Assembly (NCBI RefSeq): GCF_964355755.1
Contig: NC_092674.1
Span: forward strand, 11,103,001 to 11,167,000
Origin: Antedon mediterranea
Lineage: Eukaryota; Echinodermata; Crinoidea; Comatulida; Antedonidae
DNA: 64,000 bases
Reading direction: 5' to 3'
Part shown: piece by piece, positions 1 to 13,455 of the stretch
Numbering within the stretch: the first letter of the stretch is position 1
How the letters are laid out: each line of letters starts with the position of its first letter
Notes under the pieces: generated by a model
Database searches by the model: none
What the model saw: only the letters and a program-made list of their open reading frames with translations
What the model was told of the DNA's origin: nothing
Translations under genes and position numbers: made by a program

Positions 1-215
<215 letters not shown>

Positions 216-241
216 GCAGTGTTTACTTTCTCAAACCAAAA

Positions 242-276
242 GGCTCTTTTCAGAGCCACCACTTGAACTAAAGAGA
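242..276 (+). terminator. Histone 3' stem-loop and downstream element of H3 (copy 1)
   Basis: GGCTCTTTTCAGAGCC at 242-257 is the canonical 6-bp stem, 4-nt loop hairpin bound by SLBP. It is followed by ACCA and, 12 nt later, AAAGAGA (270-276), the purine-rich U7 snRNP target. Histone mRNA is expected to be cleaved between them without polyadenylation. Confidence 0.95.
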
Positions 277-1381
277 ATTAATATAGCAAATATTATTGTT
301 TCTTTCAATTTATAAATATGTTAAATAAAACATAGCGAGTTTTCATTGATTCATAATTTTTTTTTCTTCAATCCTTCAAAACAGTTATTTACAACAAAAT
401 AATAATGAAAATGTCCATGCAATAATGTAGAAATATCATTTCCCTATTAAGGGTACACCTTCGTTGGGACCCAAAACATTGTCCTCTCAACAAGATCCCC
501 AAAAAAAAAACAATATACCAACAGGATAACTTGAACTCAAGAAATTGAGAAAAACAGAAACTTTATCAATTCATAATTGTTATGATACTTTCTCTGGCTT
601 GATAGTTTTTATTGGTTACCGTACGATATCTATTTTTATAATAGCCATATAATTATTTGTTGTCTTCACCTCATGAAATTTATTTACTCCATTGCACATT
701 ACTTATTTGTATAAATGCAGTGGCCTTTTTGAATGGCTAGTCTAGTCTTCAGAACAGAACAGTAGTAATAAAAACAATACAGTAATAATAATCGGATCTG
801 CCTCGTTAAATGTATTGTCCCCCTGAAACAGCACATTTTTTTGTTGAATATATATCACATAATAGTTATCCACTTTGACCAAAAATTTGATGGAAAAAAA
901 AGTATTTACCTGAAAAAATAATTTAATTTAATAAAATAACCTATCTAAAGTTTGATTTAATTAATCTTCACTTTTCATGTTTTTTTGGGAAACAATACAT
1001 CTGTAAATATAGCAGTCACAAACCAACCCATAAACATTCATTATTTTGTATAATATAATGGGTCTCTGTACTGTTTTCTAACAAACTAGACCTTGAATAA
1101 ATGGATTTCAAAATACTTGCTTAACAATCCTACAATTGGTACGATATAAAAAAAAAATTCAAGTCAATTCGTGTGCTTATTATGTAGAGAGCAGTATAAT
1201 ATAGTCCATGTTTTTATGAAATAATTACTTCATTTTTGTCATTAAAATTTATTGTAAAGTTATAATATAGTAAGCGTCTATTAATTCGTAATTACTTCCT
1301 TGTTAAAAAAAAGGAATATCATTGTTAACTTTCTTACTTAGGCGTAGCCTTTAAAATGATGTAGAAGCGCGCTTTTAACAG
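277..1381. other. H3-H2B spacer
   Basis: AT-rich spacer without a credible gene. It aligns over most of its length with 10112-11178 in the next unit, with scattered indels. It contains a partial copy (806-1006) of the TTAA-ended small element described at 19207-19519. Confidence 0.7.
806..1006 (+). repeat. Partial TTAA-ended MITE copy in histone spacer
   Basis: Begins TTAAATGTATTGTCCCCCTG and ends with CAATACATCTGTAA, matching the ends of the full element at 19207-19519. A more eroded orthologous copy lies at about 10585-10797 in the next histone unit, so the insertion predates the unit duplication or was spread by it. Confidence 0.6.
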
Positions 1382-1448
1382 CCAATAGAAACCGTAAGCT
1401 ATAAATTACCAACCGGTAAGCCCTAATTTGCATATCACCCGCTATAAG
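1382..1448 (+). promoter_or_regulatory. H2B promoter, copy 1 (CCAAT, octamer, TATA)
   Basis: CCAAT at 1382-1386, the octamer ATTTGCAT at 1426-1433 and CTATAAG at 1442-1448, about 73 bp before the ATG. The octamer next to TATA is the known H2B-specific element bound by POU factors. The same three boxes recur with the same spacing before the second H2B. Confidence 0.9.
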
Positions 1449-1520
1449 TACTAAGCTTGCATTCACAATTTTCACTTCTACTACTTCTATTGTTCTCGTC
1501 GTAGACTGAAATTGTAAAAC

Positions 1521-1889
1521 ATGCCACCAAAAACTTCAGGAAAAGCTGCCAAGAAAGCCGGTAAGGCTAAAGCTGTAAGAACAACAGACAAGAAGAGGAA
1601 ACGTAAACGAAAGGAAAGCTACAGCATCTACATCTACAAGGTGTTGAAGCAAGTTCATCCAGACACTGGTATCTCAAGCAGAGCCATGGGAATCATGAAC
1701 AGTTTCGTTAACGACATTTTCGAACGTATTGCAGGAGAAGCATCTCGTCTTGCTCACTACAATAAGAAATCTACCATAACCAGTAGGGAAGTCCAAACCG
1801 CTGTCCGTTTATTGCTTCCTGGTGAATTGGCTAAACATGCCGTTTCTGAAGGTACCAAGGCTGTCACCAAATACACTAGCTCAAAGTAG
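1521..1889 (+). CDS. H2B: Histone H2B (copy 1)
   Basis: 122-aa core histone H2B, which pairs with H2A in the nucleosome. A Lys-rich N-terminal tail (residues 1-32, with the run [10 protein letters not shown]) precedes the histone fold, which starts near [18 protein letters not shown]. The typical H2B helices [20 protein letters not shown] and the C-terminal helix [20 protein letters not shown] are present. Full length, intronless, with TATA/octamer promoter upstream and histone stem-loop downstream. It differs from the second copy by one residue: Thr21 here, Ala21 there (Met counted as 1). No sperm-type N-terminal SPKK repeats, so it is a somatic or early-type H2B. Confidence 0.98.
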   Translation: MPPKTSGKAAKKAGKAKAVRTTDKKRKRKRKESYSIYIYKVLKQVHPDTGISSRAMGIMNSFVNDIFERIAGEASRLAHYNKKSTITSREVQTAVRLLLPGELAKHAVSEGTKAVTKYTSSK

Positions 1890-1917
1890 ACACTATTTTG
1901 CTGGACTCAAACCAAAC

Positions 1918-1954
1918 GGCTCTTTTCAGAGCCACCAAATGTTCTAAAAAGAGA
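1918..1954 (+). terminator. Histone 3' stem-loop and downstream element of H2B (copy 1)
   Basis: Same 16-nt hairpin (1918-1933) preceded by CTCAAACCAAAC, with AAAGAGA at 1948-1954 and then TTTATTTG. Confidence 0.95.
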
Positions 1955-3188
1955 TTTATTTGCGTTTCATTTGTGTAGTTCCTTTCTTAAATTCCTTACT
2001 TCCTCATATTATAACTTGCAGTATAATAATAGACCACACACATCATATTCGGTTCCTCTAAATTATAAATAAAACAAATGTGTTTTTTTTTTCTATTGCA
2101 CGTTACAGTGTACAACAGGATTGTAATTGTTTTTAAACTACTGTGGAGTAGCTTTGCGTCAGGGAGTTGAGTATATTGGTCAGATGTTTTGCCCTACTCT
2201 GATGTAATTTGTACTTTATACTAAGTACATTTGAGAATTTTGTTGCAAGTATTCTCAAATGTACTTGGAATAAAGTACAAATTACGTCGGAGTAGGGCAA
2301 AACATCTGACCAATTACAGTGAACAACAGCTTATTCGTCTTTATAAATGCCATTTCAGAGTACCATTGTAAGTGAGTTATAGCGCTCATGGTCAATGAGG
2401 ATGAGTTTTACATTTCATATTTCTTCTAATTTTATTTAGAATATTGCAATAATTAATTAGTGATTCTATGTAACAGCATCACTTTCTCTAAAGGAATTGT
2501 AAAACAAATGTCATAGTAATTTGCGCAATAGATTTATAATGTAGAGAAATGATTTTATCATCAACTTTAAAAGATAATGTAATCTTCTCATAAAGAAACA
2601 TTCGCTTTCGAAGTTAACATTGATTCAAATTGTTTGTCAAATTTCAATTAATTATCAGAACACCAAGTAAGATATTTATGATGATCAATCCTTTCTTTTG
2701 CGAGATATTATTAAGTTAAATTGTTGGGACTTCAGTCTAATATTTAACAAACACGGAAATCAATTAACATCTCTTTTGTTTTACCAATATTTAAATCTTA
2801 AGTACCACAGTAAACTGTAAACATTAGACAAATATTAAAATATAAATGGTGTAATATGTCTCTGAGGCATCCAACTCGGCATATCCTTGTGCATTTGGAT
2901 TTCTATAAAGGAATTAATGAATATCTCGAAAAGTTATACTGTACATTCTATTCTTTAGAATATTCGCGGTTAGCTAACTATGCAATGCACTCAAATTCTA
3001 ACTAAAGAAAATGAGAACAAAAAGCAAAACACTATAAATTTTATAGTGTTATAAAATAAAAATAAGTACTATAGTAAAGGTACTTATTAAACAAAGCCAC
3101 ATTTTTAAATTCCCGCTCATCTGGAACAAAGCAACAGTAATCCTGCCTGTCAAATGAACGAATTATATCGTTGGCGCGGAAGACCGTG
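1955..3188. other. H2B-H2A spacer, copy 1
   Basis: AT-rich, no gene seen. It diverges from the matching spacer of unit 2 soon after 1983 and becomes similar again about 250 bp before H2A. It carries a 140-bp palindrome (2175-2314) that I do not find in the other unit's spacer. Confidence 0.6.
2175..2314. mobile_element. Near-perfect 140-bp palindromic MITE-like element
   Basis: Two 64-bp arms (2175-2238 and 2251-2314) are near-perfect reverse complements around a 12-nt loop. Outer ends are ATTGGTCAG...CTGACCAAT. The element has no coding capacity and is absent from the equivalent spacer of the next histone unit, consistent with a recent insertion. A TA duplication at the edges is possible but not clear. 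Confidence 0.75.
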
Positions 3189-3688
<500 letters not shown>

Positions 3689-3721
3689 ATCATCATTTAT
3701 GGACCATTTCTCAAACCAAAC

Positions 3722-3757
3722 GGCTCTTTTCAGAGCCACCAAATAAACATAAAGAGA
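3722..3757 (+). terminator. Histone 3' stem-loop and downstream element of H2A (copy 1)
   Basis: Hairpin at 3722-3737, AAAGAGA at 3751-3757. Further down (about 3903-3919) a half hairpin remnant AAGCCACCAAATAAACA repeats the sequence next to the stem-loop. Confidence 0.95.
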
Positions 3758-5713
3758 TTTGATTTGTTTGTCTGTTGTTTTCAATTGTTGTGTAAAATTA
3801 TTCCCACCCAGTGGGATCCAATTGGGGAGGATCATGTATTATTCATGGTCGATCTAATGCACCCCTCTGAATGATATCAACTAATCAGGGAGTCTGTGCA
3901 AAAAGCCACCAAATAAACAAAAATTACCTGCCCTTGTTCTTGTAAAAAAAAACCCCTGTTTTATCACAAATATACTGACTTTATAGTACAGTATTAATAT
4001 TATTATATAATGAAAGGTGATGCTGACTGGGACAGGTAATATTGTAGTTTATTCAAACTAATATTAGTCCATCAAAATGTATACTTGCTTCTCCCACTCC
4101 AGAGGTAAACTACATGTCAAGACTTGTGCCTTTTTTCACCAATCCCAATTTGTTGTTTTTTCTTTAATTACTTCTTGAAAACTTCAAACATTCTCCTGTT
4201 GTTCAATCAACATGCCAGAATCACCGACAATTTCTAATTTTGTCTAAAATATTATTAAATTGAAGACAATTTTAGTTAGTTAGTTTACTGTTGACTCTTG
4301 AAGCTATAGTAATCTTGACATAACGTACTCCTCTGACATTAATCATTTTAAATGAACAAAAGTCAAACATTTCTCTCTGAAATAACAGTCACATACGTTC
4401 TAAAAGTCAAACATTTATTTTAAACATTATTTATCGTTAATAGAAAAAAATAGTGATTTGTAAATGTTTAAAATTATGATTTATTGTTATATATACACGT
4501 CCCAATCACGGGAAAACAATGACCACCACTAATTATAATCGATATATTAATATAATAATATATAATTTTTCATAAAAAGATGAAATGAATGGTTAAATTC
4601 AACCAAATAACTCATTGACTTCCAATCAATTTGAATATTTTTTGATTGAAGTTATAATTTTTCAGGTAAATAATAATTTTTTGTTAATGTGAATAACTAT
4701 TACGGTATGTGACATTAAAATGGCCTATTAATTATTTTTTGAGGGGGACAACATATCTTATAATATTAAATAATTATAATCTTCTTGTTGGACTTGTCAT
4801 TCAGGTTATTTATCTAGTAAATAATATATAACATTATCAGCAGATCACAAGAAAATTAGAATATTCACAAAAAGCAGAAAGTGGTTTAAAGATGTATTTT
4901 CACCCAAAAACATGACAAATGAAGGCTTTGAAAGGGCATCTAGCAGTTTTAATGAGTTATTTACTTCAGTAGACAAAATAAACGGTTAATCTAACCAAAA
5001 ACCATTGTCCGACCAGGAAAAAATGAAAGCAACAATTTGACTCAATTTTGCTTTGCGTCCCAACCACCACTTATTATAATATTGTGTCTTTTTTTAACTG
5101 TAATCATGCTCCAATACATCATCACACAACTTATTCAATATGTGTAGGCCTACTTCTTTGGTTATTGCAAAACAACTCAAAAGAAGTGAAAACATACACA
5201 AAAAAGATAACAGAATTATTAAACAATACCATCATCATCACATGACACAATAAGTTATCAACATTATTGTTACTACTGTATTAGCTTTTGATAATGCTAT
5301 AGAACCGTGCGAGAGTGGTCTATAACAGTGACAGCAAACATTAAGTTTTCCTGACATTTCATTCTCATGTTTGTTCAAGTCACCAACATTATTGCCTTAA
5401 AACAAAGCGTAAAATACATCGAAATTTATTTAATTTCGGTTGAATATTCAATTATATATTGTAATGTTTTCATATCAAATGTGTTTTTAATCAAAAATAG
5501 ATACAGCATTTTCAAAATTTAGCGATTTGTAAGTAGAATATGTTTAAAAAACATGAACTGAAAAGTTCCAATTCTCATATCTATTTTTTTAAACCGATTA
5601 ATCTAAATTAAACATTTCTTATAGAATAACAATGTATTTTCAGATACTATACTCAAAAATATTCTTCAAGATATAAAAAATAGAGATTTATAAGTGCATT
5701 TAAAGTGAATAAA
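3758..5713. other. H2A-H1 spacer
   Basis: About 2 kb, very AT-rich. Contains a truncated relative of the TTAA-ended MITE (about 4570-4762, ending GAGGGGGACAACATATCTTA). Short open frames here look accidental; no gene supported. Confidence 0.6.
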
Positions 5714-5824
5714 AAACACAATTTAAGAAAAATATCTTGTAGTTATATCGAACACAAAAAGGCGCTGAGAGAGCTACAAACGTAAGTGACGTTTTAGTCC
5801 ACGTCCGCAATAACGTAAATAAAA
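5714..5824 (+). promoter_or_regulatory. H1 promoter
   Basis: AAACACA at 5714-5720 matches the H1-specific AC box. A CRE-like TGACGTTT lies near 5787. The 10-mer CACGTCCGCA is at 5800-5809, shared with the H4 and H3 promoters. A TATA-like AAATAAAAG lies at 5816-5824, about 80 bp before the chosen ATG. Confidence 0.7.
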
Positions 5825-5901
5825 GTGGAGTTAAGTCGTTGTGTTGTTTCACTCAACTCTCTACTCGACTTGTTATTTGTAAGTGTCTTGCATTCTCAAT
5901 T

Positions 5902-6480
5902 ATGGCTGACCAAACTAAAACTAAAAAGAAGGCTGTAGCAAAGAAGCCTGCTGCTCACCCAACGTACATCGACATGGTTACGGCAGCAATCGGTGATTTG
6001 AAGGAGAGAAATGGCTCATCTCGCCAAGCTATTGCCAAGTACATCCAAGCCAACTACAAAGTTGATCCTAACAACATGAAAACTCATCTCCGTATGGCTT
6101 TGAAACGTGGTGTCGAAAGCAACAAACTCGTTCAACCAAAAGGTACTGGGGCCAGCGGTTCATTCAAACTGAACCAGGCTGCAGCCAAGGCTGACGCCGC
6201 TGCCAAGGCAAAGAAGGAAAAAGCAAAGAAGAAAGCAGCTGCAGACAAGGAAAAGACTGTTGCAAAGAAGGCCAAAAAAACGGTAGCAAAGAAGGCCAAG
6301 AAACCAGCTGCAAAGAAGGCTACCAAATCCAAGTCACCCAAGAAGGCTAAGAAATCGGAGAAGAAGGCATCCAAGCCAAAAAAGGCTACCAAGTCTCCTA
6401 AAAAGCCAAAGACCAAGAAGCCTAAAAAGCCTAAAGCTAAAAAGGCTTCAAAGTCACCGAAGAAGGCCGCCAAAAAGTAA
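5902..6480 (+). CDS. H1: Linker histone H1
   Basis: 192-aa linker histone that binds nucleosome entry/exit DNA. The start at 5902 gives [15 protein letters not shown], the normal short basic N-tail. An in-frame ATG 63 bases upstream would add a non-histone leader overlapping the 5' UTR and is rejected. The winged-helix globular domain spans about residues 18-93 ([20 protein letters not shown] ... [10 protein letters not shown]). The rest is a Lys/Ala/Pro tail with SPKK-type repeats. It is the only H1 in the window, between H2A and H4, with a normal histone stem-loop. The opposite-strand open frame here is an artefact of codon bias. Confidence 0.97.
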   Translation: MADQTKTKKKAVAKKPAAHPTYIDMVTAAIGDLKERNGSSRQAIAKYIQANYKVDPNNMKTHLRMALKRGVESNKLVQPKGTGASGSFKLNQAAAKADAAAKAKKEKAKKKAAADKEKTVAKKAKKTVAKKAKKPAAKKATKSKSPKKAKKSEKKASKPKKATKSPKKPKTKKPKKPKAKKASKSPKKAAKK

Positions 6481-6510
6481 ATTACTACTTCATCCATTTT
6501 CAAACCAAAC

Positions 6511-6545
6511 GGCTCTTTTCAGAGCCACCATATATACAAAAGAGA
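6511..6545 (+). terminator. Histone 3' stem-loop and downstream element of H1
   Basis: Hairpin at 6511-6526, AAAGAGA at 6539-6545, then TTTATTTG. Confidence 0.95.
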
Positions 6546-8228
6546 TTTATTTGCCTTGCTTCTTTATCTACATCTAATTCTTGTAAGAGCTCACTCTAAA
6601 TAAGCATTATAAACAGTATAATATTTATAATATGATGGCATAGAACGTCATTACTGTTTGACAAGATTTTTACTTAAAAACATGCAACAACTTCTTCACA
6701 ACATAGTATGCTATGATGACCTTTATCTGCTCACAGAAGAATAAAAAAGATATCACACTTCAAAACACTACTGTATACGTTTTCTACATTTCATAAAAAA
6801 AAAATGCACAAAGTATTTTTCTTTATTTTAGTAGTTTCTTAAACCTTGTCTTCTACGCTATCAAACTTTATGTGTCAAAAAAATGTGCTCATATACGAAC
6901 ATGACGATGTCATATCACTACCATATTTAAACATATCTATAAATTATATAACTATAAATATATAGGCTATAAATATAATTTTTCATATATAAAAACATGA
7001 ATTAAATAAACGGTTAAATTCAACCGGAAACCCATTGACTTCCAGTCAATTTGACTATATTTTGCTTTAAATTATTAAGGCAAACATTTGAATTTTTCAG
7101 GTAAATATTTTTATGTGACATTAAAATGGCCTATTTATAATTATTTTTTTCAGGGGGACAATATATCTTATACTGTAATAGTATTAAATAATCTTCTTGT
7201 TAGACTTGACACTAAATAAAATGTTAAAAGTTAACTAATCATTTTATTTATTAAATAATTATACATAACATTAACAGCAGATCACAGAAAATTAGAATAT
7301 GCACACAGAAAGTGGTTTAAAGATGTTTTAACCAAAAACCATTGTCTAACTAGGGAAAAATCGGGAAACCGACAATTTGACTCAATATTTTGCTTAAATT
7401 ACAGTTTTTCAGAATATTTTTCTTTTGATGCAATTTTTGATCAAACTGTTATTTATTTATTTTTTGTAACAGTGGCACACTTCACATTTTAAAGGTGCGT
7501 CTAACAAAAATGTATAATAAATGAAAGCACAAAATTGACAAAAATATAGGTAATCTTACTTAATCTACATACGGTACATGTAATAAAACCCATTCATTCC
7601 CCTTCTCCAAATATAACAAGTAAAACATGTAATTTTTAAATACAGTATTTGATTACTCTTAATCTACAAAACCAATCACTAATTCCCCCCACCCAGCACC
7701 TTACTTATAACATGAAGGAAATAATTATAATTACAACATTATTTTCTCCATAATTACAATAGGATGATAAACAGTGTTAACAAACAGGAAATTCCTAATT
7801 AGATATAGAACCAGTATAATTGTTTATATGCAACCATCACTGTTAATAGACTATTGTATTTACATAGGCAAAGGTAAAAAAGAATTAATACGAAAACAAT
7901 ACAGACACTTTTGTTATAAAATAATTAGCTGCTATCTAAAAAACTATACCTAATTTTACTATTACAAAATTACACTACAATACAGAACCAGACACCTCTT
8001 AATTTATCAATTTTTTTTATATTAATTAATTATGTGAGTTATTAAAATGGCATATTCATGTCTAATACACAAGTTCATAATAAATGTTGCTATGATTTTC
8101 TTAATATTCAAATTTTAAGCTCAATTCTATTTGTTTTAATTTCCCGCCCGATTCACAATAAAGCAATTGCCAAACCCGAACGAGGTCACAGCGAGTTATG
8201 TCAATGTTGTTTACTGTAGTCCTAGATT
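6546..8228. other. H1-H4 spacer
   Basis: About 1.7 kb AT-rich spacer. Holds a truncated relative of the TTAA-ended MITE at about 6996-7192, ending CAGGGGGACAATATATCTTA, and a second fragment near 7390-7450. No gene seen. Confidence 0.6.
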
Positions 8229-8252
8229 CACGTCCGCATAGAGCGTATAAAT
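8229..8252 (+). promoter_or_regulatory. H4 promoter core
   Basis: CACGTCCGCA at 8229-8238 lies 8 bp upstream of TATAAAT (8246-8252), about 80 bp before the ATG. The same 10-mer precedes H1 in the same orientation and H3 in the opposite orientation. Confidence 0.75.
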
Positions 8253-8328
8253 CCTTCAGCTTTTTTGAAGTTTCGGTACTTCACTTTTCGATCGATTTTC
8301 GTATCAATCACAAAAAGTACCAAGTAAA

Positions 8329-8639
<311 letters not shown>

Positions 8640-8687
8640 GCAGTACACACTCAGCAGCCGGCCAAACAAAGACTTCTCAAACCAAAA

Positions 8688-8723
8688 GGCTCTTTTCAGA
8701 GCCACCATTTGAACCAAAAGAGA
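8688..8723 (+). terminator. Histone 3' stem-loop and downstream element of H4
   Basis: Hairpin at 8688-8703, AAAGAGA at 8717-8723, then TTGATTTG. Confidence 0.95.
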
Positions 8724-9520
8724 TTGATTTGCCAAAACATAAGCCTTTACCTTTTTATAAATATATACTGTAGTACCATGTGTTTTATTTGCTAATAGTA
8801 CTATTTCCTACCCAAATTTAATTAGGCTAGGTCTGACATTCAAAGCAAGCACAGAATACCAAAAAAAACCCTGTAAATTTGGGTTTTTTTTGCACCGCAT
8901 TATTATTTCTCTTTAAAAAAAAAGTGGGATGGGTGGTATCATTTCTCCATTGTGTAGGCATATAATATGACTGACATACGTGATTTTGTGATAAAACAGA
9001 CTCAGTACATTTTGTGATGTATTTAATATGAGTGTGGAACTTCACATTTTTCTTGTTTTCTATACACATCTTGCATTGAAATCAATTCAGTTATTGAACG
9101 AGCATGATTGCTTTGTTACCGTAAATTTGTGTCATAAAAAACTATGGCAATTCGATAGATTTGTATATAGTGTAATAAACGTATGGTTATCTGAATATAA
9201 AACTATAGTATACTGTGGTTAGATAGGTAGGAATTTGAACTTCTAATTCTTGTTTTCTTATCTGTACTGTGTAGATCTTCCATTGAAACAAATTCAGCTA
9301 TTGAAGTTGAATTTGGTCGATTTTGTAAAGGCTTCATCAAACGGGCATGCGAAGATGAAAGCAACTTTATTTTACTTTTATATTTTGTACATCATTGTTT
9401 TATCGTTAATAGGCTTATTTTGTTAAAAGCACTTCTTTTATTTTATTTTACGTACTTTATCTCTTCTTTGTGTCAATCCAACCATCAAACCATCGCGATC
9501 TCTGATTCAATAGATTTGTA
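8724..9520. other. H4-H3 spacer
   Basis: About 800 bp AT-rich spacer. Short open frames on both strands have no recognisable domain. I see no gene. Confidence 0.6.
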
Positions 9521-9555
9521 TGCGGACGTGTAATAAGCTATACATTTTGTCCAAT
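9521..9555 (+). promoter_or_regulatory. H3 promoter elements
   Basis: TGCGGACGTG at 9521-9530 is the exact reverse complement of the H1/H4 10-mer. CCAAT (CCAATCAC) lies at 9551-9555. I see no clean TATA box between it and the ATG at 9641. Confidence 0.65.
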
Positions 9556-9616
9556 CACATTACGTTTTCATAATTGCTTTCTCATCGAACCAACCGAACC
9601 GAAAGTCTAAGCTTAG

Positions 9617-10051
<435 letters not shown>

Positions 10052-10075
10052 TAGTGTTACTTTCTCAAACCAAAA

Positions 10076-10111
10076 GGCTCTTTTCAGAGCCACCACTTGA
10101 ACTAAAAGAGA
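10076..10111 (+). terminator. Histone 3' stem-loop and downstream element of H3 (copy 2)
   Basis: Hairpin at 10076-10091, AAAGAGA at 10105-10111. Confidence 0.95.
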
Positions 10112-11178
10112 ATTAATATAGCAAATATTATTGTTTCTTTCAATTTATAAAATATGTTAAATAAAACATAGCGAGTTTTCATTCATTCATAATTTTTTTA
10201 ATCCTTCAAAACAGTTATTTACAACAAAATAATTATGAAAATTTCCATGCAATATTAAATGTAGGAATATTATTACCCAACAAATTGTCCTCTCAACAAG
10301 ACCACAATAAAACAATATACTGTACCAACAGCATAACTTGATCTGGACTCAAGAAATGGAGAAAAATAGAAACTTTATCAGTCAACTTTCCCCAATAAAA
10401 ACTGTCATATCATAATTGTTATGATACTTTCTCTGGCTTGACAGTTTTTTTTGGTTTATGATATCTATTTTTATAATAGCCATATAATTATTTGTTGTCT
10501 CCATTGTACATTACTTATTTGTATAATGCAGTGGCCTTTTTGAATGGCTAGCTTCCCAGGCTAGTCTTCAGAACAGAACAGTAGTAATAAAATCAAATAC
10601 AGTAATCGGACCTAAAACAGCACTTTTTTGTTGTTGAATATTCCATTTTAATAGTTATCCACTTTTTCCACAAATTTGATCGAAAAAAAAGTATTTACCT
10701 GAAAAAATGTAATTTAATAAAATAACCTATCTAAAGTTTGATCGAATTAATCTTACTTTTTCATGTTTTTTATACATCTGTAAATATAGCAGTCACAAAC
10801 CAACCCATAAACATTCATTATTTTGTATAATGGGTCTCTGACTGTTTTCTAACAAACTAGACCTTGAATACATGGATTTCAAAATACTGAAATACTGTAC
10901 TGTATAAAGTATACTTGCTTAACAATCCTACAATTGGTATGATATTTAAAAAAATTCAAGTCAATTCGTGTGCTTATTATGTAGAGAACAGTATAATATA
11001 GTCCATGTTTTTATGAATTGATTACTTCATTTTTGTCATTAAATTTTATTGTAAAGTTATATAGTAAGCGTCTATTAATTCGTAATTACTTCATTGTTTA
11101 AAAAAAAGGAATATCATTGTTAACTTTCTTACTTAGGCGTAGCCTTTAAAATGATGTAGAAGCGCGCTTTTTTAACAG
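10112..11178. other. H3-H2B spacer, copy 2
   Basis: Aligns with 277-1381, with several short deletions and the CTGTACTGTATAAAG insertion near 10905. Includes the eroded MITE copy at about 10585-10797. No gene. Confidence 0.65.
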
Positions 11179-11245
11179 CCAATAGAATCCGTAAGCTATA
11201 AATTACCAACCGGTAAGCCCTAATTTGCATATCACCCGCTATAAG
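11179..11245 (+). promoter_or_regulatory. H2B promoter, copy 2
   Basis: CCAAT 11179-11183, octamer ATTTGCAT 11223-11230, CTATAAG 11239-11245; same order and spacing as the first copy. Confidence 0.9.
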
Positions 11246-11314
11246 TACTAAGCTTGCATTCACAATTTTCACTTCTACTTCTATTGTTCTCGTCGTAGAC
11301 TGAAATTGTAAAAC

Positions 11315-11683
11315 ATGCCACCAAAAACTTCAGGAAAAGCTGCCAAGAAAGCCGGTAAGGCTAAAGCTGTAAGAGCAACAGACAAGAAGAGGAAACGTAA
11401 ACGAAAGGAAAGCTACAGCATCTACATCTACAAGGTGTTGAAGCAAGTTCACCCAGACACCGGTATCTCAAGCAGAGCCATGGGAATCATGAACAGTTTC
11501 GTTAACGACATTTTCGAACGTATTGCTGGAGAAGCATCTCGTCTTGCTCACTACAACAAGAAATCTACCATAACCAGTAGAGAAGTCCAAACCGCTGTCC
11601 GTTTATTGCTTCCGGGTGAATTGGCTAAACATGCCGTTTCTGAAGGTACCAAGGCTGTCACCAAATACACTAGCTCAAAGTAG
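11315..11683 (+). CDS. H2B: Histone H2B (copy 2)
   Basis: 122-aa H2B, identical to the first copy except Ala21 instead of Thr21. A handful of silent differences (for example CAC/CAT, ACC/ACT) separate the two, so the copies are homogenised but not identical. The promoter including the octamer is conserved. Upstream neighbour H3 and downstream neighbour H2A repeat the unit order. Confidence 0.98.
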   Translation: MPPKTSGKAAKKAGKAKAVRATDKKRKRKRKESYSIYIYKVLKQVHPDTGISSRAMGIMNSFVNDIFERIAGEASRLAHYNKKSTITSREVQTAVRLLLPGELAKHAVSEGTKAVTKYTSSK

Positions 11684-11712
11684 ACACTATTTTGCTAAAA
11701 CTCAAACCAAAC

Positions 11713-11749
11713 GGCTCTTTTCAGAGCCACCAAATGTTCTAAAAAGAGA
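11713..11749 (+). terminator. Histone 3' stem-loop and downstream element of H2B (copy 2)
   Basis: Hairpin at 11713-11728, AAAGAGA at 11743-11749. Confidence 0.95.
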
Positions 11750-12730
11750 TTTATTTGCGTTACATTTGTGTAGTTTCTTTCACATGGCGCCATCCAGCAT
11801 ATTCATCTCAACATCCTGATATAACCACCGCCATAATTTGTAAAATTAATATACGATATTAAATTGTCCCCATAACATAAGGAATGATTTTGATTAATTG
11901 ACCAATACCAAATTGACTATTTTTTTCTTTTAAATTATAGATTTTTTCAGTTACAGTAAATAATTTGGAATATAGTACAGTATGTGACGTTAAAAAATGT
12001 CAGTAATATCTTTAATAATATGATGCAGTATTCGTATAGATTCCTTACGTATACACCATGGAGAAAATAAGTTCTCTGTGCGTATACCAATCCGTCTCTA
12101 GGCTTTCTTATGTTTGCTGTCAGTGTTTTTGTCTAATACCTTTAGTTTCTTTATTGGGTTTATATGCTGTATAATACTATAGTTTTAGTTATTTACTGTT
12201 TTAGGCAGTGTTTATTTTAATTGTAATTAATATATGACATTGGCATATTTGAAATTTAAATATTAAAAAAACAATAAGTATTGGTCTTATCACTGAAATT
12301 TAATTTGAAGTGTTATTATGATTGTAAAAAAGCTGCTAAGGTTTATGGTTTGAATTGAAAAATTCATTAGTTGCAAGGACTAATAACTGTTACAAACATG
12401 ATGCCCAACAAATTAGTTTTATGCTGATAAATGACATCAGTTTATTATAATTCCTGTATGAGCACTTAAATGTCACCGTTTAAAACGTCAGTCATTTCAT
12501 ATAACATAATAATAGGAATTTATATTTATATCTTGTAAAATAGAAACAGAATATTCAAAACTGCTAATATAAATGCGCTTTTCATCAAGTAACAAAAAGA
12601 AGTACTGTACTCAATAACTAAGTACTTATTCCACAAAGCCTAATTTTTAAATTCCCGCTCACATGAACAAAAGCGACAGTTATCCTATTGTCAAAATGAA
12701 CGAATTATATCGTTGGCGCGAAAGAACGTG
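11750..12730. other. H2B-H2A spacer, copy 2
   Basis: Unlike the spacer of unit 1 after about 11777. Contains a fragment related to the TTAA-ended MITE (about 11890-12000). No gene. Similarity to unit 1 returns about 250 bp before H2A. Confidence 0.6.
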
Positions 12731-13230
<500 letters not shown>

Positions 13231-13263
13231 ATCATCATTTATGGACCATTTCTCAAACCAAAC

Positions 13264-13299
13264 GGCTCTTTTCAGAGCCACCAAATAAACATAAAGAGA
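13264..13299 (+). terminator. Histone 3' stem-loop and downstream element of H2A (copy 2)
   Basis: Hairpin at 13264-13279, AAAGAGA at 13293-13299. A duplicated right half of the hairpin region, CAGAGCCACCAAATAAACA, lies at 13422-13440. Confidence 0.95.
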
Positions 13300-13455
13300 T
13301 TTGATTTGTTTGTCTGTTGTTTTCAATTGTTGTGTAAAATTATTCCAACCCAGTGGATTGAATTGGGGAGGATCATGTATTATTCATGGTCGATCTAATG
13401 CAAATAATCAGAGAGTCTGTGCAGAGCCACCAAATAAACAAAAATTACCTGCTAG

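Noticed and set aside
5839-5901. Upstream in-frame ATG that would extend H1 by 21 residues
   Set aside because: The leader [20 protein letters not shown] is unlike any H1 N-tail and overlaps the 5' UTR; MADQTK at 5902 is the normal start.
6132-6503. Long open frame antisense to H1
   Set aside because: Phe/Leu/Ala-rich mirror of the Lys codons of the H1 tail; a coding shadow.
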